Shown here: in pieces, positions 8,019-17,340 of the stretch
Layout of the letters: each line of letters opens with the position of its first letter
Position numbering within the stretch: the first letter of the stretch is position 1
Assembly (NCBI GenBank): GCA_964546275.1
Contig: CAZJJG010000010.1
Location: 1-45,679 of the forward strand
DNA from: MED-G78 sp964546275
Lineage (GTDB): Bacteria; Pseudomonadota; Gammaproteobacteria; Magnimaribacterales; D2472
Direction: 5' to 3'
Length of the DNA stretch: 45,679 nt
Made by a program: the position numbers and the translations under genes
The notes under the pieces: generated by a model
Seen by the model: the letters and a program-made list of their open reading frames with translations, nothing else
Told to the model about the DNA's origin: nothing
Database searches by the model: none

Positions 8019-10337
8019 ATGAATAAAATGCGCTTAGCTGCTGCGTCAGCAATATTTTTTTCAACATTAGCTATTAGTGCTGAGAATAATAATTCTAATT
8101 TGATGACTGTTAACGAGTCATATAGTGCATCTTCATGTCTTATTTATCTTCCTAATACCGGCATTATTAAAAAGAATGAGACTATAAGTGTGGAAGCAGA
8201 TACTTTAAAATTTACAAGTGATCAGGCTATAAATCTTAATAGAAACGTTGAAATTGATTTTCCTGGTGGGTTCTTAACCTCTTCACAAGCATTAATAGGC
8301 TCTTCTAAAGAAGTAATTACATTTGAAAAAGATACTACGTTATCCCTTGAAACTCTTTTACTAACAGGGAATAAAGGTTCATTTAATAGAGTAAATAATC
8401 AAATTAATATGGAGGATGGGAGCATTTTTCTTCCTCTCAGAGGTTTAAATGTTCATTTTACTAAATTAGAAGGTTCATTGACTGATGAACTTACATTCAA
8501 AGACGCCAATCTCACATCTTGTGCAGATCCCTCTAGCGGCTGGTTAATTGAAGCAGGAGATTTGGTATTAAATAATGACACATTCAGAGGGTATGCAAAA
8601 AATATTAGCTTGAAATTAGGTGGTAAGAAAATATTTATAGCTCCCTATCTTCCTTTTGCAACAACTAGTGAAAGATTATCTGGCTTCTTAGAGCCATCTA
8701 TATCATCTTCATCTGATGGAGTAGATTTTTCTATTCCTTATTATGCAATATTATCAGGCCATTCAGATATTACGCTGGGAGCAAGAAATATTGCTGAAAG
8801 AGGTTCTGGTATAGAGCTTAATTATCGATATATCAAAGAGCATACTAAAAATAATATCGATGCTTTCTACTTTAATAGCGATAAAGAAATGCAGAAAAAT
8901 TTTCCTGAACTAGGGGGCTCAAGGTGGGCTTTTAAAATTCAAGATTCTCTATTACTTAATAAAACCTCAATAAGAATTAATTGGGCTAAAGTTTCTGATG
9001 CTATGGTTTTAAGAGATATCCCAGGAGAAATAACTGCAATTGGGTTGCAGCGTGATCAATATTTAAATCAAAATATTATTATAAGTTCTCGTTTAAAAAA
9101 TCTAGCCATAGACATTGAGCATCAAGGCTTTCAATCCTTAAACCCTCTTCTCTCAAATGGTTATAAAAAATCGCCTTCAATTGATATTAATTTTAATAAA
9201 ATATTTAATTCTATTGATATCAAACAAAGGTTAAATATCGCTACTTTTAAAGCTAGTAGCATGCATGAATTTTTTGGAGCCTCATCTGAAATGGGTAAAT
9301 ATTTAAATGAGATAGAGGATCCGCTTCAAGGGAAGCGGACTTTTTCAGACTTAACTTTATCAAAATCTTTTTCAAGACAATATATTAATATCGCCGCCTC
9401 TGTTGGGCTTAAAAGCTTAAGTTATGATCTTGAAAATTCTTCAGTTGCGCATAACAATATTCTTAGCCCAAATATGAAGATTGATATGAGCAGTATGTTT
9501 ATCAAAACATATAAAGATGGATTTTCTGTCATTGAACCAAGATTGGTTATAGCCTACTCAGACTATCAAAACCAACAAGGCAACCCTGTATTTGATAGTA
9601 ATATTATTAGTTACAACAATCAGGTTTTTCAAAACGGCCGTTTTTCTGGGATGGATAGGATTGAAGATGAAAAATCTCATAGTTTAGGATTCACATATAA
9701 AGTTAGGGATTCCAGTCGTGATATTTTTAAATTTGAAATGGCAAAAAAGTATAATCACTCAAAAAATAGAGTAAATTTAACTGAAATGGGTATATCTAAT
9801 CCTCATGCGAACAAAATAATAATGTCATCAATGTGGATGCCTAATAAGAATAATTCTATAAAAATATATGGTGGCTATGACTATAAAGATAATAAAGTTC
9901 ATATAGGTGGAATGAATTTTATTAAAAAAGCCTCACTTGGAACCATTGGGATCGGCAAGAGATATAGGAGAATGGCTGGAGATTTTAATCAAACACTCAA
10001 TTATTCTGAAATTTTTACTTCAATAAATTTACGTAAAGGATTTAAAATTATCGGTAAATTACAGCAAGATCATGAATACAATATTAAGGTAGAAAGCATG
10101 TTTGGAGTCGAATATGAGAATTGTTGTGTAGCTTTTAGAGTCATGGCAAGTGATAAAAATCTTTCTAAATACAATGATCTTTCTAATTCAAGCTATACAT
10201 ACCTAAATGATGCATGGGACAATATGATAAATATTGAAAACAAAAGTAGAATAAATTTTGAATTTGAGTTGAAAGGCTTTAATTCTTCAATAAATAAGAT
10301 AGATAAGTTACTGAATAATTCAATACTTAATTACTAG
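8019..10337 (+). CDS. lptD: LPS-assembly outer-membrane protein LptD
   Basis: LptD is the outer-membrane beta-barrel that, with lipoprotein LptE, inserts lipopolysaccharide into the outer leaflet. The 772-residue precursor starts with a signal peptide (MNKMRLAAASAIFFSTLAIS). The periplasmic OstA jellyroll follows (about 50-175), then the LptD domain with PYLPFATTSERLSGFLEPS. Four cysteines match the family pattern: C40, C168 and the adjacent pair C702/C703, as in E. coli C31, C173, C724, C725, whose non-consecutive disulfides are needed for function. It is the first gene of a tightly packed plus-strand operon, ten bases before surA, behind a sigma-E-like promoter. Confidence 0.96.
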   Translation: MNKMRLAAASAIFFSTLAISAENNNSNLMTVNESYSASSCLIYLPNTGIIKKNETISVEADTLKFTSDQAINLNRNVEIDFPGGFLTSSQALIGSSKEVITFEKDTTLSLETLLLTGNKGSFNRVNNQINMEDGSIFLPLRGLNVHFTKLEGSLTDELTFKDANLTSCADPSSGWLIEAGDLVLNNDTFRGYAKNISLKLGGKKIFIAPYLPFATTSERLSGFLEPSISSSSDGVDFSIPYYAILSGHSDITLGARNIAERGSGIELNYRYIKEHTKNNIDAFYFNSDKEMQKNFPELGGSRWAFKIQDSLLLNKTSIRINWAKVSDAMVLRDIPGEITAIGLQRDQYLNQNIIISSRLKNLAIDIEHQGFQSLNPLLSNGYKKSPSIDINFNKIFNSIDIKQRLNIATFKASSMHEFFGASSEMGKYLNEIEDPLQGKRTFSDLTLSKSFSRQYINIAASVGLKSLSYDLENSSVAHNNILSPNMKIDMSSMFIKTYKDGFSVIEPRLVIAYSDYQNQQGNPVFDSNIISYNNQVFQNGRFSGMDRIEDEKSHSLGFTYKVRDSSRDIFKFEMAKKYNHSKNRVNLTEMGISNPHANKIIMSSMWMPNKNNSIKIYGGYDYKDNKVHIGGMNFIKKASLGTIGIGKRYRRMAGDFNQTLNYSEIFTSINLRKGFKIIGKLQQDHEYNIKVESMFGVEYENCCVAFRVMASDKNLSKYNDLSNSSYTYLNDAWDNMINIENKSRINFEFELKGFNSSINKIDKLLNNSILNY

Positions 10338-10347
10338 GAAATTTTTT

Positions 10348-11592
10348 ATGAAAAAATTAACAATATTCTCATTAATGATGATGCTACCTTCGATTGTAAT
10401 GGCGAGAATTGAAATCTTGGATAGGGTCGCTGTTATTGTGGATGATGGTTTGATAATGGAATCGCAAATAACAGAAAGTATTTTAGAAATAAAAATGAGC
10501 ATGCAAGCGCAGAATATGTCTATACCTCCTGCAGCAGAAATGCGGGAACAGGTAATTGAAAAGCTTATTGTTGAAGAGCTTCAACTTCAACTAGGGGTTC
10601 TTTATGGAATTAGAATAAGTGATGGAGAACTTAACCAAACAATGTCCACCATTGCAGCTAATAACCAACTGCCTTTAGAAGAATTTATAGCTAATATTGA
10701 GACAGCTGGTCAATCATATGAGCTGATAAGAGAAAAAATTCGTAAAGATATGACTATTCAACGAGTTCAGAGAGGAAGAGTTGGGAATGAAATCAATATT
10801 ACTGAGCAGGAATTTAATAGTTTTATGCAAACTGATGCATCGGTAGATCAGATCAGACCAGAATTATCTGTTAGGCAGATATTAGTTAAAAATGAAAAGG
10901 AAGCTCAGGCTATATTAAAAAGACTTGAAGCTGATGAAAATTTTGAAGAGATTGCAAAAGAAGTATCGCTTGCAGGTAATGCTGAATCAGGCGGCTTAAT
11001 GCCCTGGAGAAAAATTGCTGATATGCCTGAAGTTTTTGGATCAGCTCTAAAAGAAGAGATTGTTGGAACAATAACTCTACCAATACCTACCGGATCTGGA
11101 TTTCATATTTTAAAAATTGAAGAAAAAAGAGGTCCTTTTGTTAAATATGAAGATCAGTGGAACGTAAGACATGTCTTATTAATGCCAACTGCAATTAGAG
11201 ACTTACCTACTACGTTAGAAGAAATTCAAGATATTAGAAATAGAATAATTGAAGGAGAAGATTTTGGAGTATTAGCTAAAGAATTCTCTGAAGATGAAGG
11301 CTCTGCTGCAAAAGGTGGAGACTTAGATTGGTTCACTAAAGGCATGATGGTTCAGCAATTTGAAGAAATGATGCTGAGTCTTGATTTGAATATTATTTCA
11401 GAAGTATTTAAAACTGACTATGGATATCATTTTTTAGAAGTTCTTGGTACTAGAAATTTTGATAAGACTACTGAGCTAATAGAAGATAGAGCCTACTCTT
11501 CACTTTATTCAAGAAAATTTGATGAAGAATTAGAGAATACACTTAGATCAATCCGAGCAGAGGCCTTCGTTGAAATTAAAGTTTTAGATTGA
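10348..11592 (+). CDS. surA: Periplasmic chaperone and peptidyl-prolyl isomerase SurA
   Basis: SurA escorts unfolded outer-membrane proteins, LptD among them, through the periplasm. The 414-residue protein has a short signal peptide (MKKLTIFSLMMMLPSIVMA, probable cleavage before Arg20) and the N-terminal chaperone domain starting RIEILDRVAVIVDDGLIMES. Two parvulin domains follow: the first around 175-270 (VRQILVKN, then GGLMPW), the second around 275-375 (VRHVLLMP, then KGGDLDWF). AGGA lies eight bases before the ATG. The stop codon overlaps the TTG start of pdxA. Confidence 0.96.
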   Translation: MKKLTIFSLMMMLPSIVMARIEILDRVAVIVDDGLIMESQITESILEIKMSMQAQNMSIPPAAEMREQVIEKLIVEELQLQLGVLYGIRISDGELNQTMSTIAANNQLPLEEFIANIETAGQSYELIREKIRKDMTIQRVQRGRVGNEINITEQEFNSFMQTDASVDQIRPELSVRQILVKNEKEAQAILKRLEADENFEEIAKEVSLAGNAESGGLMPWRKIADMPEVFGSALKEEIVGTITLPIPTGSGFHILKIEEKRGPFVKYEDQWNVRHVLLMPTAIRDLPTTLEEIQDIRNRIIEGEDFGVLAKEFSEDEGSAAKGGDLDWFTKGMMVQQFEEMMLSLDLNIISEVFKTDYGYHFLEVLGTRNFDKTTELIEDRAYSSLYSRKFDEELENTLRSIRAEAFVEIKVLD

Positions 11593-12569
11593 AAAAGATT
11601 TTCTATTCCCCTGGAGAGCCATCTGGAATTGGTGTTGATCTTATCATCCAACTTTGTCTCTCAAATTATTGGAGCGACTTTAAAGCTCCCATAATATGTC
11701 TGGGTGATAAAAGACTATTTGAGCACCGAGCAAAAACCCTTAAAAAAAAGATTGCGATTGTGGCTCTTTCTGATTCGCAAGAAGTCATAAAAAATAAAAA
11801 GGGTTTACTGCAAATAATTGAAATTGCTAAATGTAAAAGTGTTATTCCAGGCAAACTCAATTCATCAAATGCTAATTATATTTTAGATCACTTGAACTTC
11901 GGTATTGCTCAAGCAAAGGCTGACAAAAAAAATGCACTAGTTACTGGGCCTATTAGTAAACAGAATATTATTGATTCTGGCATTAAGTTTTCAGGCCATA
12001 CTGAATGGATTCAAAAAATGACTAAAAGTGATGATGTTTTGATGTTACTTGCTGCAAAGCAATTACGGGTCGCATTAACTACAACCCATATTCCATTATA
12101 TAAAGTTGCTAAATCTATAACAAAAGAACGAGTTATTAATAAGGCTATTATTTTGAATGAAGATTTAAAGTTAAAGCTTAAAATTAAGAAGCCTAGATTA
12201 ATGATGTTAGGCCTTAATCCTCATGCTGGTGAAGGTGGAACTATAGGATCAGAAGAAACTTTAATTCTACAACCTGCTGCAAAGTATTTAAGAAAAATTG
12301 GTGTGGATATTAGCGATCCAATATCTGCAGATACGGCGTTTACTCCAAATATGTTAAAAAAAACTGATGCATATCTTGCGATGTATCACGATCAAGCTCT
12401 TCCAGTTTTAAAAGCTCTTAGTTTTGGTGAGGGTATTAACATTACTTTGGGCGTTCCTATAGTGAGAACATCTGTAGACCATGGAGTTGCTTTAGATATC
12501 GCTGGAACAGGCAAAGCAAGCTACTCCTCTCTTCAAAATGCACTTAATGCTGCAAGCTCTATGATCTAA
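11589..12569 (+). CDS. pdxA: 4-hydroxythreonine-4-phosphate dehydrogenase
   Basis: PdxA oxidises 4-phosphohydroxy-L-threonine in the deoxyxylulose 5-phosphate-dependent route to pyridoxal phosphate. The N-terminus KKIFYSPGEPSGIGVD is conserved and requires a TTG start at 11589, which overlaps the surA stop as TTGA. The metal ligands fall at the E. coli-like positions H166 (TTTHIPL), H212 (LNPHAGEGG) and H267 (YHDQALP), and the C-terminal block is VRTSVDHGVALDIAGTGKA. Length is 326. The stop TAA shares a base with the rsmA ATG. The rare start within a coupled junction suggests its translation depends on surA. Confidence 0.95.
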   Translation: MKKIFYSPGEPSGIGVDLIIQLCLSNYWSDFKAPIICLGDKRLFEHRAKTLKKKIAIVALSDSQEVIKNKKGLLQIIEIAKCKSVIPGKLNSSNANYILDHLNFGIAQAKADKKNALVTGPISKQNIIDSGIKFSGHTEWIQKMTKSDDVLMLLAAKQLRVALTTTHIPLYKVAKSITKERVINKAIILNEDLKLKLKIKKPRLMMLGLNPHAGEGGTIGSEETLILQPAAKYLRKIGVDISDPISADTAFTPNMLKKTDAYLAMYHDQALPVLKALSFGEGINITLGVPIVRTSVDHGVALDIAGTGKASYSSLQNALNAASSMI

Positions 12570-13342
12570 TGAGCTATAGAGATAAAAGAAGGAAATTTGG
12601 GCAAAATTATTTAATTGATCCTGCAATATTGTATGAAATGGAGCAGTCAATCAATCCTCAGCCAAATGAACAATTTGTAGAGATTGGTCCTGGAACTGGC
12701 GCCTTAACAAGTCTTTTAAATAAAGATAAAGTGCATATTACCGCTATAGACATAGATCAAGAAAATATCACTTACTTACTTAATCATTTTAAAGGACCTG
12801 CTAGCTATAGCTTTATACAAGGAGACATATTAAAAAATGATTTTGAATTTCTTGGTTCTGGAGATTCTAGAATTGCAGGAAATCTCCCATACAACATAAG
12901 TACACAAATTATTTTAAAACTGATTCAGCATTATTCTAATATTCAGGATATGCATTTTTTGGTTCAAAAAGAAGTTGCAGAAAAAATTACTGGTGTTCCC
13001 GGAACAAAAAACTGGGGCAAGCTTGGCATTAAACTTGCTGCATTTTTTAGAACTGAAATGTTATTTGATGTCCCGCCAGAAGCTTTTGATATACAACCAA
13101 AAGTTACTTCGAGTTTTATAAGAATGACTCCTTTGCCTAATAAATTAATACAAGCATCTGAAATGAAGAAGTTTTTTGAAGTTGTAGATTTATCATTCAT
13201 GTCTCGAAGAAAAAATATTAACAATAATCTTAAGAAAATGGATCTAGATTGGGAAAAGCTTGGAATTAATAACCAACTTAGACCAGAAGATCTAGACTTG
13301 GAATCTTATATAAAAATTCTTGACGAGGTCATCGATAAATAA
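12569..13342 (+). CDS. rsmA: 16S rRNA (adenine-1518/1519-N6) dimethyltransferase
   Basis: RsmA (KsgA) dimethylates the two adjacent adenines of the 3'-terminal 16S rRNA hairpin late in 30S assembly. The 257-residue protein starts with the typical RRKFGQNYLIDP, has the S-adenosylmethionine motif EIGPGTGALT (38-47), the acidic AIDID (59-63) and the catalytic NLPYNIS (105-111). Its start shares a base with the pdxA stop (TAATG). In many gammaproteobacteria apaG follows; here apaH comes directly, two bases downstream. Confidence 0.96.
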   Translation: MSYRDKRRKFGQNYLIDPAILYEMEQSINPQPNEQFVEIGPGTGALTSLLNKDKVHITAIDIDQENITYLLNHFKGPASYSFIQGDILKNDFEFLGSGDSRIAGNLPYNISTQIILKLIQHYSNIQDMHFLVQKEVAEKITGVPGTKNWGKLGIKLAAFFRTEMLFDVPPEAFDIQPKVTSSFIRMTPLPNKLIQASEMKKFFEVVDLSFMSRRKNINNNLKKMDLDWEKLGINNQLRPEDLDLESYIKILDEVIDK

Positions 13343-13344
13343 TT

Positions 13345-14157
13345 ATGTCTACTTATGTTATTGGTGATGTTCAAGGTTGCTATGACGAGCTTATAAAGCT
13401 AACAAAGAAAGTAAAATTCAATCCTGAAAACGATACGCTTATTTTTGCTGGCGATCTTGTTAATAGAGGCCCTAAATCAAAAGAAGTTTTAGACTTTTGT
13501 CTTAAGCACAGAGACTCTATTAAGTTAGTTTTAGGAAATCATGATTTGTATCTATTGAGCTTAATTGAATCTAAGCAGAAAAAAGCAAAAACACTGACCT
13601 CAATATTACTATCAAAAGATACTCAAAATTATTTTGATTGGCTCATTAAACACCCCTTGCTTTTAAAGGTAGAGATAAAAAAGACTCAAGAAACTTTTTG
13701 GATAAGCCATGCGGGGATACCACACTTTTGGAGTCTCTCAAAAGCTCTAAATTTAAGTAAAGAATTATCTAAAAATCTGCAAAGTAATCCTAAGTCCGTT
13801 CTAAAAAATATGTGGGGAGATCTCCCTAACAAGTGGAATGAAAAACTCAGCGGTAGTAGGCGTTTAAGGTTAATAATAAACTGCTTTACTAGAATGCGTT
13901 TTATAGATAAAAAGGGTAATCTAAATTTAATAGCTAAAGATATTAAGCCGCATAAAAATCTTGAGCCTTGGTTTGATAAAGCTTTAAAAATTTTAAGAAA
14001 TGAGAACCAATACATTGTATTTGGTCACTGGGCAGCACTGAATGGAAAAACAAATTTAAAGAATATAATAGGTTTAGATACAGGCTGTGTATGGGGTGGT
14101 AAATTAACGGCCATTAGATTAGAAGATAAAAAAATATTTGCTGTGAAAAAAATATGA
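13345..14157 (+). CDS. apaH: Bis(5'-nucleosyl)-tetraphosphatase, symmetrical
   Basis: ApaH splits diadenosine tetraphosphate into two ADP and also removes NpnN RNA caps. The 270-residue metallophosphatase has all the signature blocks: GDVQGCYDEL (7-16), GDLVNRGPKS (36-45), GNHD (64-67), WISHAGIPHFW and the late GHWAALNG. Its stop overlaps the start of cca by ATGA, continuing the coupled lptD operon. The missing apaG between rsmA and apaH is the only departure from the common order in this part. Confidence 0.95.
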   Translation: MSTYVIGDVQGCYDELIKLTKKVKFNPENDTLIFAGDLVNRGPKSKEVLDFCLKHRDSIKLVLGNHDLYLLSLIESKQKKAKTLTSILLSKDTQNYFDWLIKHPLLLKVEIKKTQETFWISHAGIPHFWSLSKALNLSKELSKNLQSNPKSVLKNMWGDLPNKWNEKLSGSRRLRLIINCFTRMRFIDKKGNLNLIAKDIKPHKNLEPWFDKALKILRNENQYIVFGHWAALNGKTNLKNIIGLDTGCVWGGKLTAIRLEDKKIFAVKKI

Positions 14158-15176
14158 AAATTTTTCAAGTAGGCGGCTCTATTAGAGATGAATTATTGGG
14201 GCAAACGCCAAAGGATAGGGATTGGGTTGTTGTAGGATCTTCGCCTGAGGAGATGCTAGATAATGGTTTTAAGCCCATTGGTAAGGATTTTCCAGTATTT
14301 ATACATTCTGAGTCAAAAGAAGAGTATGCGCTAGCAAGAACAGAAAAGAAAAGTGGATATGGGTATAAAGGATTTACTTTTTATTTTGGTAAAGACGTTA
14401 CTTTAGAGGAAGATCTATCCAGAAGAGATTTCACGATTAATGCGATTGCCAAAAATGATTCTGGTGAATTAATTGATCCTTTTGGTGGTCAAGAAGATTT
14501 AAATAGAAAACTTTTTAAGCATGTATCACAGGCATTTTTAGAAGATCCATTAAGAGCCATAAGAATTGCTAGATTTAAAACCTATCCACATTTGCGAACA
14601 TTTAATATAGATACATCAACACAAGAGATGTTAAAAGAGATTGGAGTTTCAGGTGAATTAGCTAAACTCTCAAAAGATAGAATATGGACTGAAATTCAAA
14701 GATCTCTTCAATCTCCATTTGCATCAGAATTTTTTAGCACCCTTTTAGATTACCAATTACATTTACCCTGGCTTGATAACCTTGTTCATCCAGAGTGTAA
14801 AGATAGCAAGAGTCCAGAAGTAAAGTGGGCTGAGCTTGAATCTAAGAATAATTTTAAACTTGGATCTGCGCTCCCAGTTCCAAATCAATTTAAAGCATAT
14901 ACAGCTCTACTTAAAAATATGCTTTCTTTAAAAAAGGAATCTCCTGAAGAGTTGTTAATAAAAAATATTGAAAAAATAAATTTTCACAGAAATATGGATC
15001 AGGTGAATCTTTTATTAGAACTTGATCTATTAAAAAAAGATAAATATTTTATTTCTAAATTAGCAGAAAATATCCTCAATGAAGATTTTGCTGCATTGAA
15101 AGAAGTTAGTAATAATGAGGTCAGAGATGTTAAATTGCATCTAATAAAAACAGCAATTATTAAAACTTATGAATAA
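14154..15176 (+). CDS. cca: CCA-adding tRNA nucleotidyltransferase without HD domain
   Basis: Cca adds or repairs the 3'-terminal CCA of tRNAs. The 340-residue class II nucleotidyltransferase starts FQVGGSIRDELLG, has the catalytic DRDWVVVG (21-28), the EEYALARTE strand, RRDFTINAIA and the template-forming EDPLRAIRIARF. E. coli Cca is about 412 residues because of a C-terminal HD phosphohydrolase domain; I see no HD motif here, so this is the short form. It shares ATGA with apaH, and the next gene starts eight bases before its end. Confidence 0.94.
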   Translation: MKIFQVGGSIRDELLGQTPKDRDWVVVGSSPEEMLDNGFKPIGKDFPVFIHSESKEEYALARTEKKSGYGYKGFTFYFGKDVTLEEDLSRRDFTINAIAKNDSGELIDPFGGQEDLNRKLFKHVSQAFLEDPLRAIRIARFKTYPHLRTFNIDTSTQEMLKEIGVSGELAKLSKDRIWTEIQRSLQSPFASEFFSTLLDYQLHLPWLDNLVHPECKDSKSPEVKWAELESKNNFKLGSALPVPNQFKAYTALLKNMLSLKKESPEELLIKNIEKINFHRNMDQVNLLLELDLLKKDKYFISKLAENILNEDFAALKEVSNNEVRDVKLHLIKTAIIKTYE

Positions 15177-15897
15177 AGTCGTCCTTATTACTGGTGCAGC
15201 TCATAGAATTGGCAAAGAAACTGCAAAAGTTTTTTTTGATGCTGGATGGAATATCATTATTCACTTTAATAGATCAGAAGCTGCTGCTAAAGAATTAGCA
15301 GATCAATTTAATAACTTAAGAGAAGGAAGCGCTTGTATAGTTCAAGCTGATCTTGATGTTGATCAAGATGTAGAGAGGCTTATTAAAGAAGCAAGAGATG
15401 CATACAACAGAATTGATGCTCTTATAAATAATGCTTCAAGCTTCTTCCCTACCCCTCTTCAAGAAATATCTTATGAAGATTGGAATAAACTCATGGGTAG
15501 TAATCTTAAAGGTCCTCTATTTATAACAAGAGGTCTAGCTGACTTATTAAAAAGCAGTAATGGTTCAGTAATTAATATAACTGACATTAATATTGATAAA
15601 GGAATGCCTGGCTACTCTATTTATTCAGCAGCCAAGGGTGGTCTTAAAGCTATTACTAAAGTTTTAGCAAAAGAATTAGCCCCTGATATAAGAGTAAATG
15701 CAGTTGCACCTGGAGCTATCTTAGAGCCGCCTGGAAGAACATGGACTCCTGAAGAATTAGCTAATATAGTTTCAAAAATTCCATTAAATCGAATTGGTAA
15801 TGAAAGCGATATAGCAAATACTGTAAAGTTTATAGTTGATTCAAAATATATTACGGGTCAAACAATAAATGTTGATGGGGGAAGATCTTTAGGATGA
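15169..15897 (+). CDS. Pteridine reductase (PTR1/FolM-type SDR)
   Basis: Pteridine reductases use NADPH to reduce pterins, including dihydromonapterin or dihydrofolate. Three family marks are visible in the 242 residues. The cofactor loop is TGAAHRIG (8-15), the TGxxxRxG form of this subgroup. The catalytic serine is replaced by Asp139 in INITDIN. That Asp precedes Tyr152 of YSAAK by thirteen residues, the same spacing as Asp181/Tyr194 in Leishmania PTR1. NNASSFFPTP (87-96) is also typical. Folate genes folK and folB follow on the other strand nearby. Whether it serves as FolM or as a back-up dihydrofolate reductase cannot be told from sequence. Confidence 0.88.
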   Translation: MNKVVLITGAAHRIGKETAKVFFDAGWNIIIHFNRSEAAAKELADQFNNLREGSACIVQADLDVDQDVERLIKEARDAYNRIDALINNASSFFPTPLQEISYEDWNKLMGSNLKGPLFITRGLADLLKSSNGSVINITDINIDKGMPGYSIYSAAKGGLKAITKVLAKELAPDIRVNAVAPGAILEPPGRTWTPEELANIVSKIPLNRIGNESDIANTVKFIVDSKYITGQTINVDGGRSLG

Positions 15898-16955
15898 GCA
15901 AAGAAAAAGAATCAATAGAAGATATTTATCTAGGCACCAAAGAGGTATCTGAAAATCTAAAATTTGATAATAATAAATTACAAGAATGGTTGGACGAAAA
16001 TATTAAATCTGTCGGAAGAATCCAAACAGTTGAGCAATTTAAAGGTGGTCAATCTAATCCTACTTATAAAATTACAACAGAAAATAAAAAGCTTGTTTTA
16101 AGAAGAAAACCGCCTGGGAAACTACTCCCATCAGCGCATGCTGTTGATAGAGAATATAGAGTCATCACTGCCCTAGCAGAAACTAATGTTCCTGTTCCAG
16201 CTACATATGGATTATGTGAAGATTCTGACGTAGTCGGGACTCCTTTTTTTGTCATGGATTTTTTAGATGGTAAAGTTTATTGGGACCATATGCTTCCAAG
16301 CGTATCAAAAGAAGAAAGGATAAAGATATACCAACAAAAAAATCAGGTTTTAGCTAATCTTCACTCAGTAGACTATAAAAAAGTTGGTTTAGAGACTTAT
16401 GGTAAGCCTGGAGATTATGTTTCTAGACAAGTCAGCAGATGGACTAAGCAATATCTTGCCTCTGAAACAGACTCTATCCCTGCTATGAATAATCTTATTG
16501 AGTGGCTACCAGCAAATATCCCTAATGAAGATGAGACTACTATTGTTCATGGAGATTTTCGCTTAGACAATATGATTTATAAGAATCATGAAGTTATTGG
16601 GGTTTTGGATTGGGAGCTATCAACGTTAGGACACCCAATTGCTGACTTTAGCTATCATTGTTTAACTTGGAGAACCTTGCCAGCAATGCAAGATCTTAAG
16701 CTTTTAAAAGAACTTGGTATTCCATCAGAGGTTGAATACAGAGACATGTATTCTGAAAATACTGGAAAAGATCTCTCAAAAAATTGGGAATTCTATATGG
16801 TCTTTAATATCTTCAAAGTTGCGGCTATTTGTCAGGGTATTCTAGGCAGAGTAAGAGATGGAACTGCCTCAAGCAAGCATGCAGAAGAAAGAGGAATGCA
16901 GGTATACCCTTTATCTGAAGGCGCTTGGTCTATAGTTGAAGCTTATTTCAAGTAA
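15894..16955 (+). CDS. Phosphotransferase family protein, ACAD10/ACAD11 N-terminal-like
   Basis: This 353-residue kinase-fold protein belongs to the aminoglycoside/choline phosphotransferase group and most resembles the kinase-like domain fused to acyl-CoA dehydrogenase in ACAD10 and ACAD11. Visible are the nucleotide loop FKGGQSNPTYKI (49-60), LRRKPPGKLLPSAHAVDREY (69-88), the catalytic loop HGDFRLDN (219-226) and the metal site LDWELSTLGHP (238-248). No dehydrogenase domain is attached. ACAD10/11 act on 4-hydroxy fatty acids by phosphorylating the hydroxyl; a similar role is plausible but unproven. It is the last gene of the lptD run and starts four bases before the pteridine reductase ends. 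Confidence 0.85.
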   Translation: MSKEKESIEDIYLGTKEVSENLKFDNNKLQEWLDENIKSVGRIQTVEQFKGGQSNPTYKITTENKKLVLRRKPPGKLLPSAHAVDREYRVITALAETNVPVPATYGLCEDSDVVGTPFFVMDFLDGKVYWDHMLPSVSKEERIKIYQQKNQVLANLHSVDYKKVGLETYGKPGDYVSRQVSRWTKQYLASETDSIPAMNNLIEWLPANIPNEDETTIVHGDFRLDNMIYKNHEVIGVLDWELSTLGHPIADFSYHCLTWRTLPAMQDLKLLKELGIPSEVEYRDMYSENTGKDLSKNWEFYMVFNIFKVAAICQGILGRVRDGTASSKHAEERGMQVYPLSEGAWSIVEAYFK

Positions 16956-16965
16956 GAAATTATTT

Positions 16966-17340
16966 TTATAGAATTTCTTTAAGAGGCTCTGAAACAAAAG
17001 AGTATTTTTCTATCTCATCACTTTCGTAGACTATTTCTTCATCATCTATTTGTAACACGATATCAATATCAAGAGTCCTAGCGCTAAATTTTGGAGCATC
17101 TCTATTTCTGCCCGATGCATCTTCTATTTCTTTTAATTTAATATTAAGTTCATCAAAAGATAGATCGGATTCTCCTGACATAACTAGGTTTAAAAAGTCA
17201 TCACCCTCAAAGCCTTCTGCTTTTGTTTTATGCACTGACGAATAAATACTTTTATCTAAAAAATTTTGAATTTTCTCGATTGCAAAAAAGATATTTGCTT
17301 CTGCGTTAATATTGCTGCCAAGGGAAAGATAGTATTTCAT
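16966..17340 (-). CDS. folK: Short 2-amino-4-hydroxy-6-hydroxymethyldihydropteridine pyrophosphokinase
   Basis: FolK transfers pyrophosphate from ATP to 6-hydroxymethyl-dihydropterin in folate synthesis. The protein begins YYLSLGSNINAEANI, contains FLNLV and ends with a recognisable SFVSEPLKEIL. The metal-binding pair is the DID of ARTLDIDIV. It has only 124 residues against about 159 in E. coli. The C-terminal tail is missing, the usual Trp before PRTLD is absent (DAPKFSARTLD), and the conserved HP segment before the last helix is replaced by ESDEIEKY. It starts where folB stops. It may be a trimmed active enzyme or a weakened one; the identity is fairly sure, the activity is not. Confidence 0.8.
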   Translation of the reverse strand: MKYYLSLGSNINAEANIFFAIEKIQNFLDKSIYSSVHKTKAEGFEGDDFLNLVMSGESDLSFDELNIKLKEIEDASGRNRDAPKFSARTLDIDIVLQIDDEEIVYESDEIEKYSFVSEPLKEIL

